A DNA stretch of 34,092 bases from Limosilactobacillus antri DSM 16041. GTDB taxonomy: Bacteria; Bacillota; Bacilli; Lactobacillales; Lactobacillaceae. The notes under the pieces are model-generated. The model did no database searches. It was not told the origin of the DNA and saw nothing but the letters and a program-made list of their open reading frames with translations. A program made the translations under genes and the position numbers. The stretch covers positions 821,795 through 855,886 of the forward strand of contig NZ_GG700733.1 of the NCBI RefSeq assembly GCF_000160835.1, read 5' to 3'. The stretch's first letter is position 1. Each line of letters begins with the position of its first letter. Below, one piece after another: positions 8,776-18,100 of this stretch.

Positions 8776-10164
8776 TTGGATATGAAGAAATCTGCACCAG
8801 AATTACGGCGGTCGATGACTGCGGGCCAAATGGAAATGATTTCACTTGGTGGCGCCATCGGGGTCGGCCTGTTCATGGGGGCGACCTCGACGATTAAGTG
8901 GACCGGGCCGTCAGTTCTGCTGGCGTACGCCTTTGTCGGCCTGATTTTGTACATTGTAATGCGGGCACTGGGGGAAATGATCTACGTCAACCCCGGGACC
9001 GGGTCGTTTGCGGACTACGCGACCGAGTATGTCCACCCGCTGGCCGGCTACCTGGCAAAGTGGGCCAACGTGTTTGAATACATTGTCGTCGGGATGTCTG
9101 AAGTGGTGGCGGCAACCGAGTATCTTAAATACTGGTGGCCGCACCTGCATACCTGGCTGGCCGGAATTGTGATTATTATTTTCCTGGTTCTTGCTAACCT
9201 GGCCAGTGCGAAGGCCTATGGGTCGCTCGAATTTTGGTTTGCCATGATCAAGGTCATCACGATTATCTTTATGATCTTGCTCGGCTTTATGGTGATCTTC
9301 TTTGGCTTCGGCAACGGCGGCCACCCGACCGGTTTTAGCAACCTGTGGTCCCACGGTGGTTTCTTCACCGGTGGGGTGTCCGGCTTCTTCTTCTCGATGT
9401 CGATTATCGTCGGCTCGTATGAAGGAATTGAGCTCCTGGGGATTTCCGCTGGGGAGGTTGCCGACCCGCAAAAAGCAATTGTCAAGTCGGTTAAGTCAGT
9501 GCTTTTCCGGATTTTGATCTTCTACATTGGGGCAATCTTCGTAATCGTCACGATTTACCCGTGGAACCAGCTGAGCAGTGTCGGGTCACCATTTGTTTCC
9601 ACCTTTGCCAAGGTCGGAATCACCGCAGCGGCTTCGATCATTAACTTCGTGGTGCTGACGGCGGCCTTGTCCGGTGCCAACTCGGGGATTTACAGTTCTA
9701 GCCGGATGCTCTTTAAACTGGCTCACGAGGGGGACGCGCCAAAGATCTTTGGCCGCCTTTCCAAGCGGGTGGTTCCCCACGCCGCGATCCTGGGGATTTC
9801 CGGCGGGATTTTGATCGGCTTTGTGATTGACATCATCGCGTCAATTTACAGCAAGTCAACGGCGGATATGTTCGTGGTCGTCTTCAGTTCGTCCGTTTTA
9901 CCGGGGATGATCCCGTGGTTTGTCATCCTGCTGGCCGAATTGCGGTTCCGCCACAACAACCCGGACCTGTTGGCCAAGCACCCCTTCAAGCTGCCCCTGT
10001 ACCCATTTTCAAACTACTTCGCGTTCGTGATGCTGATTGTGATTGTGATCTTCATGTTTATCAACCCTGACACCCGGGTTTCCGTAATTGTCGGGGCGGT
10101 GGTACTAATCTTTGCGGTGGTGGTATACCTGGTCCGCCATGGCTTTCGCCGCCAGCAGGGATAG
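8776..10164 (+). CDS. Amino-acid permease (APC superfamily, AAT family)
   Basis: A 12-helix proton-coupled amino-acid importer of about 462 residues in the cytoplasmic membrane. The N-terminal family signature is visible: MISLGGAIGVGLFMG in the first helix, then GEMIYVNPGTGSFADYA in the loop after the second helix pair. The GSYEGIELLG segment near residue 215 and ALSGANSGIYSSSRML near 300 are also typical of AAT permeases. The start is ambiguous: TTG at 8776 lies 7 bases after AGAAGGG, while ATG at 8782 lies 13 bases after it; the proteins differ by two residues. Substrate cannot be read from sequence. It appears monocistronic, with terminators on both sides. Confidence 0.9.
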   Translation: MDMKKSAPELRRSMTAGQMEMISLGGAIGVGLFMGATSTIKWTGPSVLLAYAFVGLILYIVMRALGEMIYVNPGTGSFADYATEYVHPLAGYLAKWANVFEYIVVGMSEVVAATEYLKYWWPHLHTWLAGIVIIIFLVLANLASAKAYGSLEFWFAMIKVITIIFMILLGFMVIFFGFGNGGHPTGFSNLWSHGGFFTGGVSGFFFSMSIIVGSYEGIELLGISAGEVADPQKAIVKSVKSVLFRILIFYIGAIFVIVTIYPWNQLSSVGSPFVSTFAKVGITAAASIINFVVLTAALSGANSGIYSSSRMLFKLAHEGDAPKIFGRLSKRVVPHAAILGISGGILIGFVIDIIASIYSKSTADMFVVVFSSSVLPGMIPWFVILLAELRFRHNNPDLLAKHPFKLPLYPFSNYFAFVMLIVIVIFMFINPDTRVSVIVGAVVLIFAVVVYLVRHGFRRQQG

Positions 10165-10186
10165 GGCTTAACTGAATAATTGTCAG

Positions 10187-10224
10187 CCGGCTAGGGAACT
10201 TCTGCTGTTCCTTAGCCGGTTTCG
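10187..10224 (+). terminator. Terminator of the permease gene
   Basis: A 13-bp stem with one wobble pair (10187-10199 with 10207-10219) and 7-base loop, then TTTCG. A possible -10 box TACAAT (10228-10233) for the next gene follows at once. Confidence 0.75.
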
Positions 10225-10269
10225 TAGTACAATGAAGTAGTTTGATTTTAACTGAAAGGAATTATTGAT

Positions 10270-11811
10270 ATGCAGAAGGGTGAGTTTATCCATCGCCATA
10301 ACCAACTGGTCCAAGTAGGCCGGGCAATTATAATTGGCCTGCTGACCGGCCTGGTCGTCAGTCTGTTTCGGCTGGCGATTCAAGAGCTATTGAATCTCGT
10401 AACGGCCTGCTTTCAATACTTTCACCAGCACCCGACCGGTCTGATTTGCTGGGCACTTGGTTCAATCGTCCTTGCCCTGCTGCTCGGGCTGCTCACCCAG
10501 CGCCACCCCAACATCAAGGGTTCCGGGATCCCCCAGGTCGAGGGTCAGCTCACCAGCCAATTTGAGGAAGAATGGTGGGCAGTGCTCTGGCGGAAGTTCT
10601 TTGGCGGGATCCTTGCGATCGGTTCCGGACTGTATCTTGGTCGGGAAGGCCCCTCAATCCAGCTGGGCGCGACGATTGGCCAGGGGGTTGAGGAAAGCCT
10701 GCACGCGGGTAAGCTCAACCGGCAGGTCGGAATTGCCAGCGGGGCCGCTGCCGGGCTCTCGGCCGCCTTTAACGCGCCGATTGCCAGCACGATTTTTATC
10801 CTGGAGGAGGTCTACCACAACTTTTCACCAGTCATCTGGCTTGCCACCTTTGTTAGCGCCCTGTGTTCCAACATGGTTTCCCTGACCATTTTCGGCCTGC
10901 ACCCGGTCCTGGACGTGCCCTACCGGCATATGCTGCCGACCCGCTATTACTGGCATTTGGTGTTGCTGGGACTAGTCCTGGGCCTGCTCGGCCGCCTCTA
11001 CCAAGTGGTGATTCTCCGGCTGGATTTGTGGACGGCAAAGCTCAAGTGGCTGCCGCCGTTTGCCTACCCGGTCGGGCCGTTCCTGCTGGTAATTCCGATC
11101 GCCTGGTACCTGCCGGTTACGCTGGGCGGCGGGAACCGGCTGATCGGCGAGCTGACCAGTTTGCCATTTTCGCTGAAACTGTTTGCCGGTCTCTTTCTCC
11201 TCCGCTTTGTCTTTTCGATGGTCAGTTACAGCTCCCAGCTGCCCGGGGGGATTTTCCTGCCGATCCTGACCCTCGGGGCCGTTTTAGGGGCGGTCTACTG
11301 TGCCCTGATGGCCCGCTTTGCCCTGCTGCCCGCCCAGTACCTGCCCAACTTCATCATTTACGCCATGGCCGGCTACTTTGCCTGCATTAGCAAGGCGCCC
11401 TTTACCGCCATTCTGCTGATTACCGAAATGGTCGGTTCGCTTGCCCACCTGATGCCCCTGGCCATCGTTGCGATGGTGGCCTACCTGGTCGTGGATAGCC
11501 TCCACGGTGAACCGGTCTACACCGCGATGTTCAACAACTTTATCGGCAAGCACCAGGAGCACCATCCCCAGGAGCTTGAGATGTCAGTCACGATTTACGC
11601 CGGCGCCCGTCTGGATGGCGAGCGCATCATGGACTATACGTGGCCGGCAAACAGCATCGTTACGAGCGTTTACCGAGGCGAACAGCGGATCATCCCCAAT
11701 GGGCAAACCAGACTGGCGGCTGGGGATACCCTGATTGTGCAGGTGTGCCAGACCCGGACGGGCAGGGTGCTCAAGCAGATTTCCCGGGCAGCCCATTACG
11801 CAGATGTATAG
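10270..11811 (+). CDS. ClC-type H+/Cl- exchange transporter with C-terminal TrkA_C domain
   Basis: A 513-residue membrane protein exchanging chloride for protons, likely for acid or charge balance. The three anion-pathway motifs are present: GSGIPQ, GREGPS with the gating Glu126, and GGIFLP. The internal proton glutamate is also present (LEEV, Glu179/180), as is the C-terminal pathway tyrosine in GEPVYTAMF, so coupled exchange is more likely than channel behaviour. After about ten membrane helices, residues 435-505 form a soluble TrkA_C/RCK_C-like ligand-binding domain ending in AGDTLIVQV. AAAGGA precedes the ATG. It is not a fluoride-type CLC, judging from the intact GREGP motif. It precedes secG by 65 bases. 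Confidence 0.92.
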   Translation: MQKGEFIHRHNQLVQVGRAIIIGLLTGLVVSLFRLAIQELLNLVTACFQYFHQHPTGLICWALGSIVLALLLGLLTQRHPNIKGSGIPQVEGQLTSQFEEEWWAVLWRKFFGGILAIGSGLYLGREGPSIQLGATIGQGVEESLHAGKLNRQVGIASGAAAGLSAAFNAPIASTIFILEEVYHNFSPVIWLATFVSALCSNMVSLTIFGLHPVLDVPYRHMLPTRYYWHLVLLGLVLGLLGRLYQVVILRLDLWTAKLKWLPPFAYPVGPFLLVIPIAWYLPVTLGGGNRLIGELTSLPFSLKLFAGLFLLRFVFSMVSYSSQLPGGIFLPILTLGAVLGAVYCALMARFALLPAQYLPNFIIYAMAGYFACISKAPFTAILLITEMVGSLAHLMPLAIVAMVAYLVVDSLHGEPVYTAMFNNFIGKHQEHHPQELEMSVTIYAGARLDGERIMDYTWPANSIVTSVYRGEQRIIPNGQTRLAAGDTLIVQVCQTRTGRVLKQISRAAHYADV

Positions 11812-11876
11812 AAATTGCTGTTTTAATATGATATGATATTCAGGATATAGTGGGTATAAATTAGGAGGACATTTCC

Positions 11877-12116
11877 TTGTACAATACTTTAATGACCATT
11901 TTTTTAATCGTATGTGTGATCCTGATTGCGTGTGTGATGATGCAACCAGCGAAAAATGATAACGATGCAATGTCAGCTTTGACTGGTGGCGCTGGCGACC
12001 TCTTTTCCCGGCGGAAAGCCCGGGGCTTTGAGGCGGTCATGCAGATTGTCACGACTATCTGTGGGGCGTTATTCTTCATTCTGGCGTTGGCACTGGTGTA
12101 CGTGTCATCACATTAA
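11877..12116 (+). CDS. secG: SecG subunit of the Sec translocon
   Basis: A small 79-residue two-helix membrane protein that assists SecYE and SecA in protein export. The layout is classic: helix 1 (about residues 5-22), the MQPAK loop start, a glycine-rich cytoplasmic GGAGDLF(SRRKARG) loop, and helix 2 (about 52-76). The start codon is TTG at 11877, set by AGGAGG at 11863-11868, 8 bases upstream; no ATG is available at the right place. It is followed by a terminator and then est-rnr-smpB, the same order as in Bacillus subtilis. Confidence 0.95.
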   Translation: MYNTLMTIFLIVCVILIACVMMQPAKNDNDAMSALTGGAGDLFSRRKARGFEAVMQIVTTICGALFFILALALVYVSSH

Positions 12117-12125
12117 CTTGATTAT

Positions 12126-12158
12126 GTCCCCTGCTAGCTGAGCTTCAGGGGACTTTTT
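12126..12158 (+). terminator. Terminator of secG
   Basis: A perfect 8-bp GC-rich stem (12126-12133 with 12146-12153), 12-base loop, five T. Confidence 0.85.
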
Positions 12159-12175
12159 GTTGGGAGTGGGTCAAG

Positions 12176-12949
12176 ATGAAAACCTATACTGGAGAAACCT
12201 GCTTTTTCCCGCACAGTGGCAAGCGGGGGGTCATCCTCCTGCACGCCTATACTGGAAACAGCAACGACGTCCGAATGCTGGCCCGCCACCTGAATTGGGC
12301 GGGCTATACCGTTTGTGCGCCCCTCTTTACGGGGCACGGCGGCGACCCCCGGAAGATTTTGCAAACCGGCAGTCCTGATGAATGGTGGGATGACACCCGG
12401 ATGGCCCTTTTCCGGCTCAAGGATTACGGGCTGACCCAGATTGCCATCTTTGGTCTTTCCCTCGGGGGCCTGTTTGCTACCAAGGCGCTGGAAGAGGACC
12501 CCAGCTTAGTCGGCGGGGGTGTATTTGCGTCGCCGGTTACCAGCTGGGGGGCTTCCAACGTGCCCGAATATTTCCCCCGGCTTGCTGCCAAGTATTATCG
12601 TCAGCATGGCCTGGCGCCGGACCTGATTCAGGAACGCCTGGAGTGGCTCAGCGCGCGGCTTCCCCGGCAGCTTGGAGCAATTCAGCAAATGACCAGGGCG
12701 CTGGATGACCACTTGGGCCAGATTAACCGCCCCTTTTTCATCGCACAGGGCGGGGCGGATGAGATGATCGATCCGCGGTCGGGGGCCGCGCTCCGGGATA
12801 AGCTGCAAGCCCAGGGGACCCCGGTTGACTACCATTACTACCCGACCGCGACGCACTTGCTGACGGTCAATTCTGCCCACCGCCAACTCTTTGATGACGT
12901 GGAACACTTTTTAAATAACTTATTTGAGGTAAAAAATGACAAGCAATAG
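12176..12949 (+). CDS. Carboxylesterase (alpha/beta hydrolase, Est/YvaK type)
   Basis: A 257-residue cytoplasmic serine hydrolase acting on carboxylic esters. It shows the oxyanion-side LLHAYTGNS, the nucleophile elbow GLSLGG (Ser near residue 98), the acid residue in GGADEMIDP and the catalytic His in TATHLLT near residue 223. The small lid region around residues 120-170 fits the Est30/monoacylglycerol-lipase group. Its position between secG and rnr matches yvaK of Bacillus subtilis. The ribosome binding site is weak (GGGAGTGGG). The last 14 bases overlap the start of rnr, suggesting translational coupling. The natural substrate is unknown. Confidence 0.9.
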   Translation: MKTYTGETCFFPHSGKRGVILLHAYTGNSNDVRMLARHLNWAGYTVCAPLFTGHGGDPRKILQTGSPDEWWDDTRMALFRLKDYGLTQIAIFGLSLGGLFATKALEEDPSLVGGGVFASPVTSWGASNVPEYFPRLAAKYYRQHGLAPDLIQERLEWLSARLPRQLGAIQQMTRALDDHLGQINRPFFIAQGGADEMIDPRSGAALRDKLQAQGTPVDYHYYPTATHLLTVNSAHRQLFDDVEHFLNNLFEVKNDKQ

Positions 12950-15296
12950 ACTAAACTTAACAGATCAAATTAGCGCTTTTTTAACGAAAAATGCCGGAAT
13001 CAGCTATTCGGCGGAACGGATTGCGCACGCGTTGGGGATGGATAATGCGGACCAGTTTACGCCCATCATCCAGACCTTAGCGCAGCTCGAACGGGAAAAG
13101 AAGGTACGGGTGACTGACCGGGGCGAGTTTGAGGCGGTCATCAAGCAGGAGCCGATTACCGGGACCTTTCATGGAAATGACAAGGGCTTTGGGTTCGTGG
13201 AGTACGATCCGGACCTGCCCGATATGTATATTAACCCTGACCACACCCTCCACGCCCTCAATGGCGACACCGTGGCGGTTAAGGTCCTGCGGCCGGGTGA
13301 CCCGGCTGCCGGTCAGGGACCAGAAGCCCAGGTTACCAAGATTATTGACCACAACTACGAACGGGTCGTCGGTGAATTTAAGCAGGAGACGGTTGGCAAC
13401 TACATTGGTGAAATCCTGCTCAAGGATAAGAAGCTGGCCCAGTACCGCTTCTTCGTTACCGATAAGGGCCTAAAGCCGCTGGACGGTGAAGTGGTCACCG
13501 CGACCGTAACGACCTACCCGAGTGATGAATCACCCCAGGCCATGACCGGTGCGGTGACCGAGGTGATCGGGAACAAGGACGAACCCGGGATCGACATCCT
13601 TTCCGTAATTTACGCCCATGACGTTCCTCATGAATTTCCCAAGGAGGCCATGGACCAGGCCAACCAGATTCCCCTCCACGTCCTTCCCGAAGAAAAGAAG
13701 GGCCGCAAGGATATCACCAACCAGCCGCTGGTAACGATTGACGCGATTGAGTCCAAGGACTTGGACGACGCGGTGGTGGCGTGGAAGATGGATAATGGCC
13801 ACTACCACTTAGGGGTCCACATTGCCGACGTCAGCCACTACGTCCAGCCGGGGACGCCATTGGACAAGGAGGCCTTCAAGCGCGGCACCTCAGTCTACCT
13901 GACCGACCGGGTGGTGCCAATGCTGCCGAAGCGGCTGTCAAACGGGATCTGTTCACTGAACCCCGGTGAAGAGCGGCTGGCGATGAGTTGTGAGATGGAA
14001 ATCGACGAGCAGGGCCGGGTCGTTAAACACCGGATTTTCCCAAGCGTGATGAAGTCCCACGCCCGGATGACCTATAAGGCGGTTAACCGGATCCTGGAGG
14101 CCCACGACCAAAAGACGATTGACCAGTACAAGGACCTGGTCCCGATGTTTGAAACGATGGGGGAACTGCACAAGATCCTGCTCAAGAGCCGGAAGCGGCG
14201 GGGGGCAATTGACTTTGAGGCGCCCGAAGCCAAAATCATCGTTGACGACAAGGGGCACCCAATCGACATCCAGCTCCGTGACCGGGGCCTGGCGGAACGG
14301 ATGATTGAATCCTTCATGCTGGCGGCCAACGAAACGGTGGCGGAACACTACTTCAACGAACACGTGCCCTTCCTCTACCGGATTCACGAAACACCGGATA
14401 AGGACCGGGTGAAGTCCTTTGTTGACTTTCTGAGTGTCTTTGGCATTGACGTTCACGGCGACATTAACAACGTCAAGCCGAAGATGCTGCAAAAGGTCTT
14501 GAAGGACGTGGCTGGCAAGCCGGAAGAGCAAATGGTGCAGGTGATGATGCTGCGGAGTATGCAGCAGGCCAAGTATTCTGACGAAGAACTAGGCCACTTT
14601 GGCCTGGGGGCGAAGTACTACACCCACTTTACCTCGCCGATTCGGCGGTACCCCGATGACACGGTGCACCGTCTGATTAAGTGGTACGACCAGCACGGCA
14701 AGGGCGAGCGCGCCAAGGCGGCCTGGCGGGACCAGCTGCCGGAAATTGCGGAACACACCTCGGTCACCGAACGGCGGGGGATCGACACTGAACGGGACGT
14801 TGACAGCATGAAGAAGGCCGAGTACATGGAGGACCATGTTGGCGAAACCTTTGATGCGGTCGTCAGTTCGGTGATGAAATTCGGCCTGTTCGTCGAATTA
14901 GAGAACACGGTCGAAGGGCTGATCCACATCAGCGTGATGAACGATGACTACTACGAATATTCGGAAAAGCACCTGGCACTGATTGGCCGCAAGACCCACC
15001 GGATTTTCCAAATCGGCCAGCCGGTCAAGGTCCGCTTGAAGCGGGTTGATAAGGACCTCCGGGAAGTCGATTTTGAACTCGTCAACCCCCAGGACGCCCC
15101 GACCACCAAAATCCGGGTACCGCATGAACACGATAACCGGCGGCGGGGCGGTGGCCGTCAGGGTAATCACGGTCACGTTAAGCGCCACGATCGTCGGCAG
15201 CATAACGGTAACGTTAATAATCGTCAGATCAACCGTGGGCAGACGCGGCACCACAATAATTCACGCGACCACCACTCCCAAGGGCGGCGGCGCTAA
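12936..15296 (+). CDS. rnr: Ribonuclease R
   Basis: A processive 3'-5' exoribonuclease that can degrade structured RNA. It has 786 residues. In order: winged-helix domain (1-75), cold-shock domains (80-230), RNB catalytic core (about 250-570), S1 domain (about 625-705) and a low-complexity basic tail rich in H, N, R and G (710-786). The catalytic acidic cluster is in DAIESKDLDDAV near residues 269-278. The ATG lies inside est, behind a modest GAGG. It is followed by smpB after 18 bases, the conserved rnr-smpB pair; the two act together in tmRNA-linked RNA quality control. Confidence 0.97.
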   Translation: MTSNRLNLTDQISAFLTKNAGISYSAERIAHALGMDNADQFTPIIQTLAQLEREKKVRVTDRGEFEAVIKQEPITGTFHGNDKGFGFVEYDPDLPDMYINPDHTLHALNGDTVAVKVLRPGDPAAGQGPEAQVTKIIDHNYERVVGEFKQETVGNYIGEILLKDKKLAQYRFFVTDKGLKPLDGEVVTATVTTYPSDESPQAMTGAVTEVIGNKDEPGIDILSVIYAHDVPHEFPKEAMDQANQIPLHVLPEEKKGRKDITNQPLVTIDAIESKDLDDAVVAWKMDNGHYHLGVHIADVSHYVQPGTPLDKEAFKRGTSVYLTDRVVPMLPKRLSNGICSLNPGEERLAMSCEMEIDEQGRVVKHRIFPSVMKSHARMTYKAVNRILEAHDQKTIDQYKDLVPMFETMGELHKILLKSRKRRGAIDFEAPEAKIIVDDKGHPIDIQLRDRGLAERMIESFMLAANETVAEHYFNEHVPFLYRIHETPDKDRVKSFVDFLSVFGIDVHGDINNVKPKMLQKVLKDVAGKPEEQMVQVMMLRSMQQAKYSDEELGHFGLGAKYYTHFTSPIRRYPDDTVHRLIKWYDQHGKGERAKAAWRDQLPEIAEHTSVTERRGIDTERDVDSMKKAEYMEDHVGETFDAVVSSVMKFGLFVELENTVEGLIHISVMNDDYYEYSEKHLALIGRKTHRIFQIGQPVKVRLKRVDKDLREVDFELVNPQDAPTTKIRVPHEHDNRRRGGGRQGNHGHVKRHDRRQHNGNVNNRQINRGQTRHHNNSRDHHSQGRRR

Positions 15297-15314
15297 TAAC
15301 AATGGAGGGATACA

Positions 15315-15788
15315 ATGGTCAAAAAGTCCCCACAAAAAAGTAACGATAACTTAATTGCTCAGAATAAAAAGGCCCGTCATGATTATTTCGTGACGGATAC
15401 CGTTGAGGCCGGACTGGTGCTCACCGGCACTGAGATCAAGTCGGTCCGGGCTCACCGGGTCAACCTCAAGGACGGCTTTGCCCAAATTAAAAACGGCGAG
15501 GCTTGGCTGATGAACGTTCACATTAGCGAGTATGATAACGGGAACATTTTTAACCAGGACCCCTTGCGCAACCGGAAATTGCTGCTCCATAAAAAGGAGC
15601 TCCACCGGCTGACCGGGGTCCTGCAGGACAAGGGGGTTACCCTGATCCCGCTGAAGATGTACATCAAGCACGGCTACGCCAAGGTCTTGCTGGGGGTTGC
15701 CAAGGGGAAACACCAGTATGACAAGCGGGAAGCAATCAAACGCCGTGAGCAGAACCGCGAAATTGAACGGGTAATGAAACATTATTAG
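15315..15788 (+). CDS. smpB: SsrA-binding protein SmpB
   Basis: Binds tmRNA and delivers it to stalled ribosomes for trans-translation. It has 157 residues, normal size. Typical are NKKARHDYF at the N terminus, GTEIKSVR(A), the [10 protein letters not shown] segment in the middle, and the basic tail [16 protein letters not shown] needed inside the ribosome. GGAGG precedes the ATG. It is the last gene of est-rnr-smpB, with a GC-rich hairpin after it. The tmRNA gene (ssrA) is not in the window. Confidence 0.97.
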   Translation: MVKKSPQKSNDNLIAQNKKARHDYFVTDTVEAGLVLTGTEIKSVRAHRVNLKDGFAQIKNGEAWLMNVHISEYDNGNIFNQDPLRNRKLLLHKKELHRLTGVLQDKGVTLIPLKMYIKHGYAKVLLGVAKGKHQYDKREAIKRREQNREIERVMKHY

Positions 15789-15795
15789 CAAGCAG

Positions 15796-15827
15796 GGGAG
15801 CGTGGCAGAAGACCGCTCCCTTTAGTT
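15796..15827 (+). terminator. Hairpin terminator of est-rnr-smpB
   Basis: A 7-bp GC-rich stem (15796-15802 with 15814-15820) followed by TTTAGTTT, a weak T tract. Confidence 0.6.
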
Positions 15828-15862
15828 TAGCCAACAGAAACGACGAAGGGTGGAAGCACGAG

Positions 15863-16546
15863 ATGAAAAAGGGAATTGATGCGCCGCTGGTACCGATTAT
15901 TTTTGCCGCCTGCGGGCTGGTCGGGTTGATCCCAGCATGGGCTTCACACCATTGGTACAACTTTATTTTTCCGCTCTTAATGCTGGTGCTGGCACTGACC
16001 TATGTTCATACCAGCTGTTCGGGAAAGTATACGATTATCCGGGAAACCGTCGACTCATTGCCGCTCCCGCGTACCAGCCGGGTCCTTGACCTGGGAACCG
16101 GACACGGGGCGGTTTTGTTAGAAGTAGCAAAAAAGCTCCGGCAGCCCGGCAAAGTGGTGGGCATTGACCTGTGGCAGGCTGCTGACCAGTCAGGCAATTC
16201 CCTTGCTGCGACTGAGCAGAACATTGCAGCTGCTGGCGTCGGTGCCGTGGCCACGGTCAAGACCGCTGATATGACCAAGCTGCCCTTTGATAGTGCAAGT
16301 TTTGACTATGTTTTTGCGAGTTTGGCAATCCATAACGTCAAGCCACGGGGGCGCCGCGAGTTAGCACTCCGGGAGGCCCTGCGGGTACTAAAACCGGCCG
16401 GCTACCTGATTATCATTGATCTGGAACACGTCGGTGAATATGAGCGCTACCTGCGCGGCCGGTGTCAGGAGGTCAGCGTGAAACGGACCGGAATTAACGG
16501 CCTGTGGGGCTGGCTGCCGACCCGGGTTTTGATTGCCAAGAAGTAA
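15863..16546 (+). CDS. Membrane-associated class I SAM-dependent methyltransferase
   Basis: A 227-residue protein. Two hydrophobic segments (about residues 8-28 and 32-50) precede a Rossmann-type methyltransferase domain: motif I VLDLGTGHG (about 74-82), the acidic end of strand 2 in VVGIDLW, motif II/III around TADMTKLPFDSASFDYVFAS, and a post-motif RVLKPAGYLIIID. This is the UbiE/Methyltransf_11 style of fold. The N-terminal helices suggest a membrane-linked substrate such as a lipid, but this is inference. It appears to be a single-gene unit, ending in a bidirectional hairpin shared with the convergent gene. Confidence 0.85.
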   Translation: MKKGIDAPLVPIIFAACGLVGLIPAWASHHWYNFIFPLLMLVLALTYVHTSCSGKYTIIRETVDSLPLPRTSRVLDLGTGHGAVLLEVAKKLRQPGKVVGIDLWQAADQSGNSLAATEQNIAAAGVGAVATVKTADMTKLPFDSASFDYVFASLAIHNVKPRGRRELALREALRVLKPAGYLIIIDLEHVGEYERYLRGRCQEVSVKRTGINGLWGWLPTRVLIAKK

Positions 16547-16585
16547 CCAACCAGGGCAGCGGGCACCGTCACTTCGCTGACAAAA

Positions 16586-16635
16586 TATAAATGACCCCCA
16601 GTGCTCGGGAAACCGAACTCTGGAGGTCATTTATA
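16586..16635. terminator. Bidirectional terminator between convergent genes
   Basis: A 23-bp hairpin with three mismatches (16586-16608 with 16613-16635) and a GAAA loop. It is bordered by A-rich and T-rich sequence, so it can stop transcripts from both sides. Confidence 0.75.
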
Positions 16636-16653
16636 CTTTATTAAAGATATTGG

Positions 16654-17202
16654 TCACTGTCGAAGCTTGAACGTCATCCCGAGGCCGCGCTGAAGGGACC
16701 GGTTCGTAAAGCCGACTCGTTGCCGGTCAGCCTGACCACCGCGGGCCCAGTGGTCCAGCACGCTGGCGATCAGGATTGCTAAGGGTTCATCCGCTTCCTG
16801 CTCGACCTGAAGCTCATGGTAGTAGGTTCCGGTTCGCTGGACCGGTTTGATGGCAAAAACCAGGTGCCCGCCGCCAAATACCCGGTAGCGGTTGCCCAGT
16901 GGAGAGCCGACAATAATCCAGTTCAAGCCCCGGATATAGATTACTTGGCGGACAAAGCCCAGTGACTTTCCCACTGTCCCGACCCGGTGTCGGTGCTGGT
17001 AAAGGGCAAACTTGGGCAGCAGGCCGAGCGAGAGCTGCTTGACTTCAGCGAGGAGGTCCCCGTTAATTGCGTAAAGGGAGAGGACGTCATGGTGCATCCC
17101 CCACTTGCCGACGAGGAGGTAGCAAGACTGCCCCTGCCCGTCCCGAATAATTGTTGTTCCGTGAAGGTCCGTCGAATGGTCCCGAAGATACAACTGTCGC
17201 AC
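16654..17202 (-). CDS. LURP-one-related (YxjI/tubby-like) protein
   Basis: A 182-residue protein with no signal peptide or membrane segment. The pattern 'YLLVGKW...LSLYAINGDLLAEVKQ...LLPKFALYQ' resembles the repeated-strand core of the LURP-one-related family (YxjI in Bacillus subtilis), a tubby-like beta barrel. The start is GTG at 17202, the only in-frame candidate after a TAA; AAGGATGG lies upstream at a rather long distance. It appears monocistronic, divergent from ung and convergent with the methyltransferase gene. The function of bacterial members is unknown; lipid binding by analogy with tubby proteins is speculation. Confidence 0.7.
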   Translation of the reverse strand: MRQLYLRDHSTDLHGTTIIRDGQGQSCYLLVGKWGMHHDVLSLYAINGDLLAEVKQLSLGLLPKFALYQHRHRVGTVGKSLGFVRQVIYIRGLNWIIVGSPLGNRYRVFGGGHLVFAIKPVQRTGTYYHELQVEQEADEPLAILIASVLDHWARGGQADRQRVGFTNRSLQRGLGMTFKLRQ

Positions 17203-17237
17203 GAAGTCACCACCATCCTTGATTAATTATTAAACCT

Positions 17238-17266
17238 ATTCTACCAGCTTGGTCAGCAAATGACTA
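17238..17266 (-). promoter_or_regulatory. Candidate promoter of the LURP-one-like gene
   Basis: On the minus strand: TAGTCA (17266-17261), 17 bases, TAGAAT (17243-17238). In the same divergent spacer, AAAAGCGTTTTC at 17281-17292 is a near-symmetric cre-like sequence that may act on either gene. Confidence 0.4.
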
Positions 17267-17352
17267 ATTTATGTCCTCGCAAAAGCGTTTTCGTTGCCAC
17301 TGTTACCAGTAAATCAGATATGATAAAATAAAAAACGAGGTGCAAAATAGTC

Positions 17353-18075
17353 ATGAAACAATTAATCCATAATGACTGGTGGGATGTTTTAAAGCCCGAG
17401 TTTGAAAGCCAGTCCTATTCACAGCTGCATGATTTCTTGAAAACGGAGTACACGCACCGGACGATTTACCCGGAGATGCACCACATCTTCGAGGCGTTCG
17501 AGTGGACGCCCTTTCATGATGTCAAAGTCGTGATTTTAGGGCAGGACCCCTACCATGGTCCTCACCAGGCCCACGGTTGCAGTTTTTCGGTCCTACCGGG
17601 AGTGGCGGTTCCGCCGTCGTTGCAAAATATCTATAAGGAGTTGCAAAGCGACGTTGGCTTTCGACCGGTGAACCACGGTTACCTGAAACACTGGGCTGAC
17701 CAGGGGGTGCTCCTGCTCAATTCTGTGCTGACTGTTCGGGCGGGGCAGGCCTACTCCCACCGGGGACATGGTTGGGAACAGCTGACTGACGCGGCGATCC
17801 ACGCCCTGTCGGAACGCCCCCAGCCGGTCGTCTTTATTTTGTGGGGACGGGCCGCGCGGGACAAGAAGAAGTTGATTAATCTAAATACCAACATTATTCT
17901 GGAGTCGCCCCACCCGAGTCCCTTGTCAGCCAACCGTGGATTCTTTGGTTCACGACCGTTTTCCAAGACCAATGAAGCACTTCAGGCGATGGGAGAACAG
18001 CCGATTGATTGGCAACTGCCGGCAAACCCGGAAGTTGATGAAGGCCCAGCAGATAAGCTGCCGAAAAATGCTTAG
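17353..18075 (+). CDS. ung: Uracil-DNA glycosylase, family 1
   Basis: Removes uracil from DNA, starting base-excision repair. It has 240 residues, slightly longer than usual because of an acidic/lysine tail after LPANPE. The catalytic water-activating motif GQDPYHG holds Asp65; SFSVLPG and the uracil-pocket LLLNSVLTV follow, and the DNA-intercalation loop HPSPLSA is near residue 185. The ribosome binding site is GAGGTG, at a long spacing before ATG. A weak -10 (TATGAT, 17319-17324) lies upstream. pta follows after 25 bases without a terminator, so the two are probably cotranscribed, a pairing also common in other lactobacilli. Confidence 0.97.
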   Translation: MKQLIHNDWWDVLKPEFESQSYSQLHDFLKTEYTHRTIYPEMHHIFEAFEWTPFHDVKVVILGQDPYHGPHQAHGCSFSVLPGVAVPPSLQNIYKELQSDVGFRPVNHGYLKHWADQGVLLLNSVLTVRAGQAYSHRGHGWEQLTDAAIHALSERPQPVVFILWGRAARDKKKLINLNTNIILESPHPSPLSANRGFFGSRPFSKTNEALQAMGEQPIDWQLPANPEVDEGPADKLPKNA

Positions 18076-18100
18076 GATCAATTGAGGAGGTACTTGCATA

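Noticed and set aside
13953..14531. 192-codon minus-strand frame
   Set aside because: Antisense to the catalytic core of rnr, low-complexity composition, no ribosome binding site.
17281..17292. Near-symmetric AAAAGCGTTTTC as a firm cre site for ung
   Set aside because: It matches only about 11 of 14 cre positions and its place relative to the weak ung promoter is unclear, so it is mentioned only under the neighbouring promoter.
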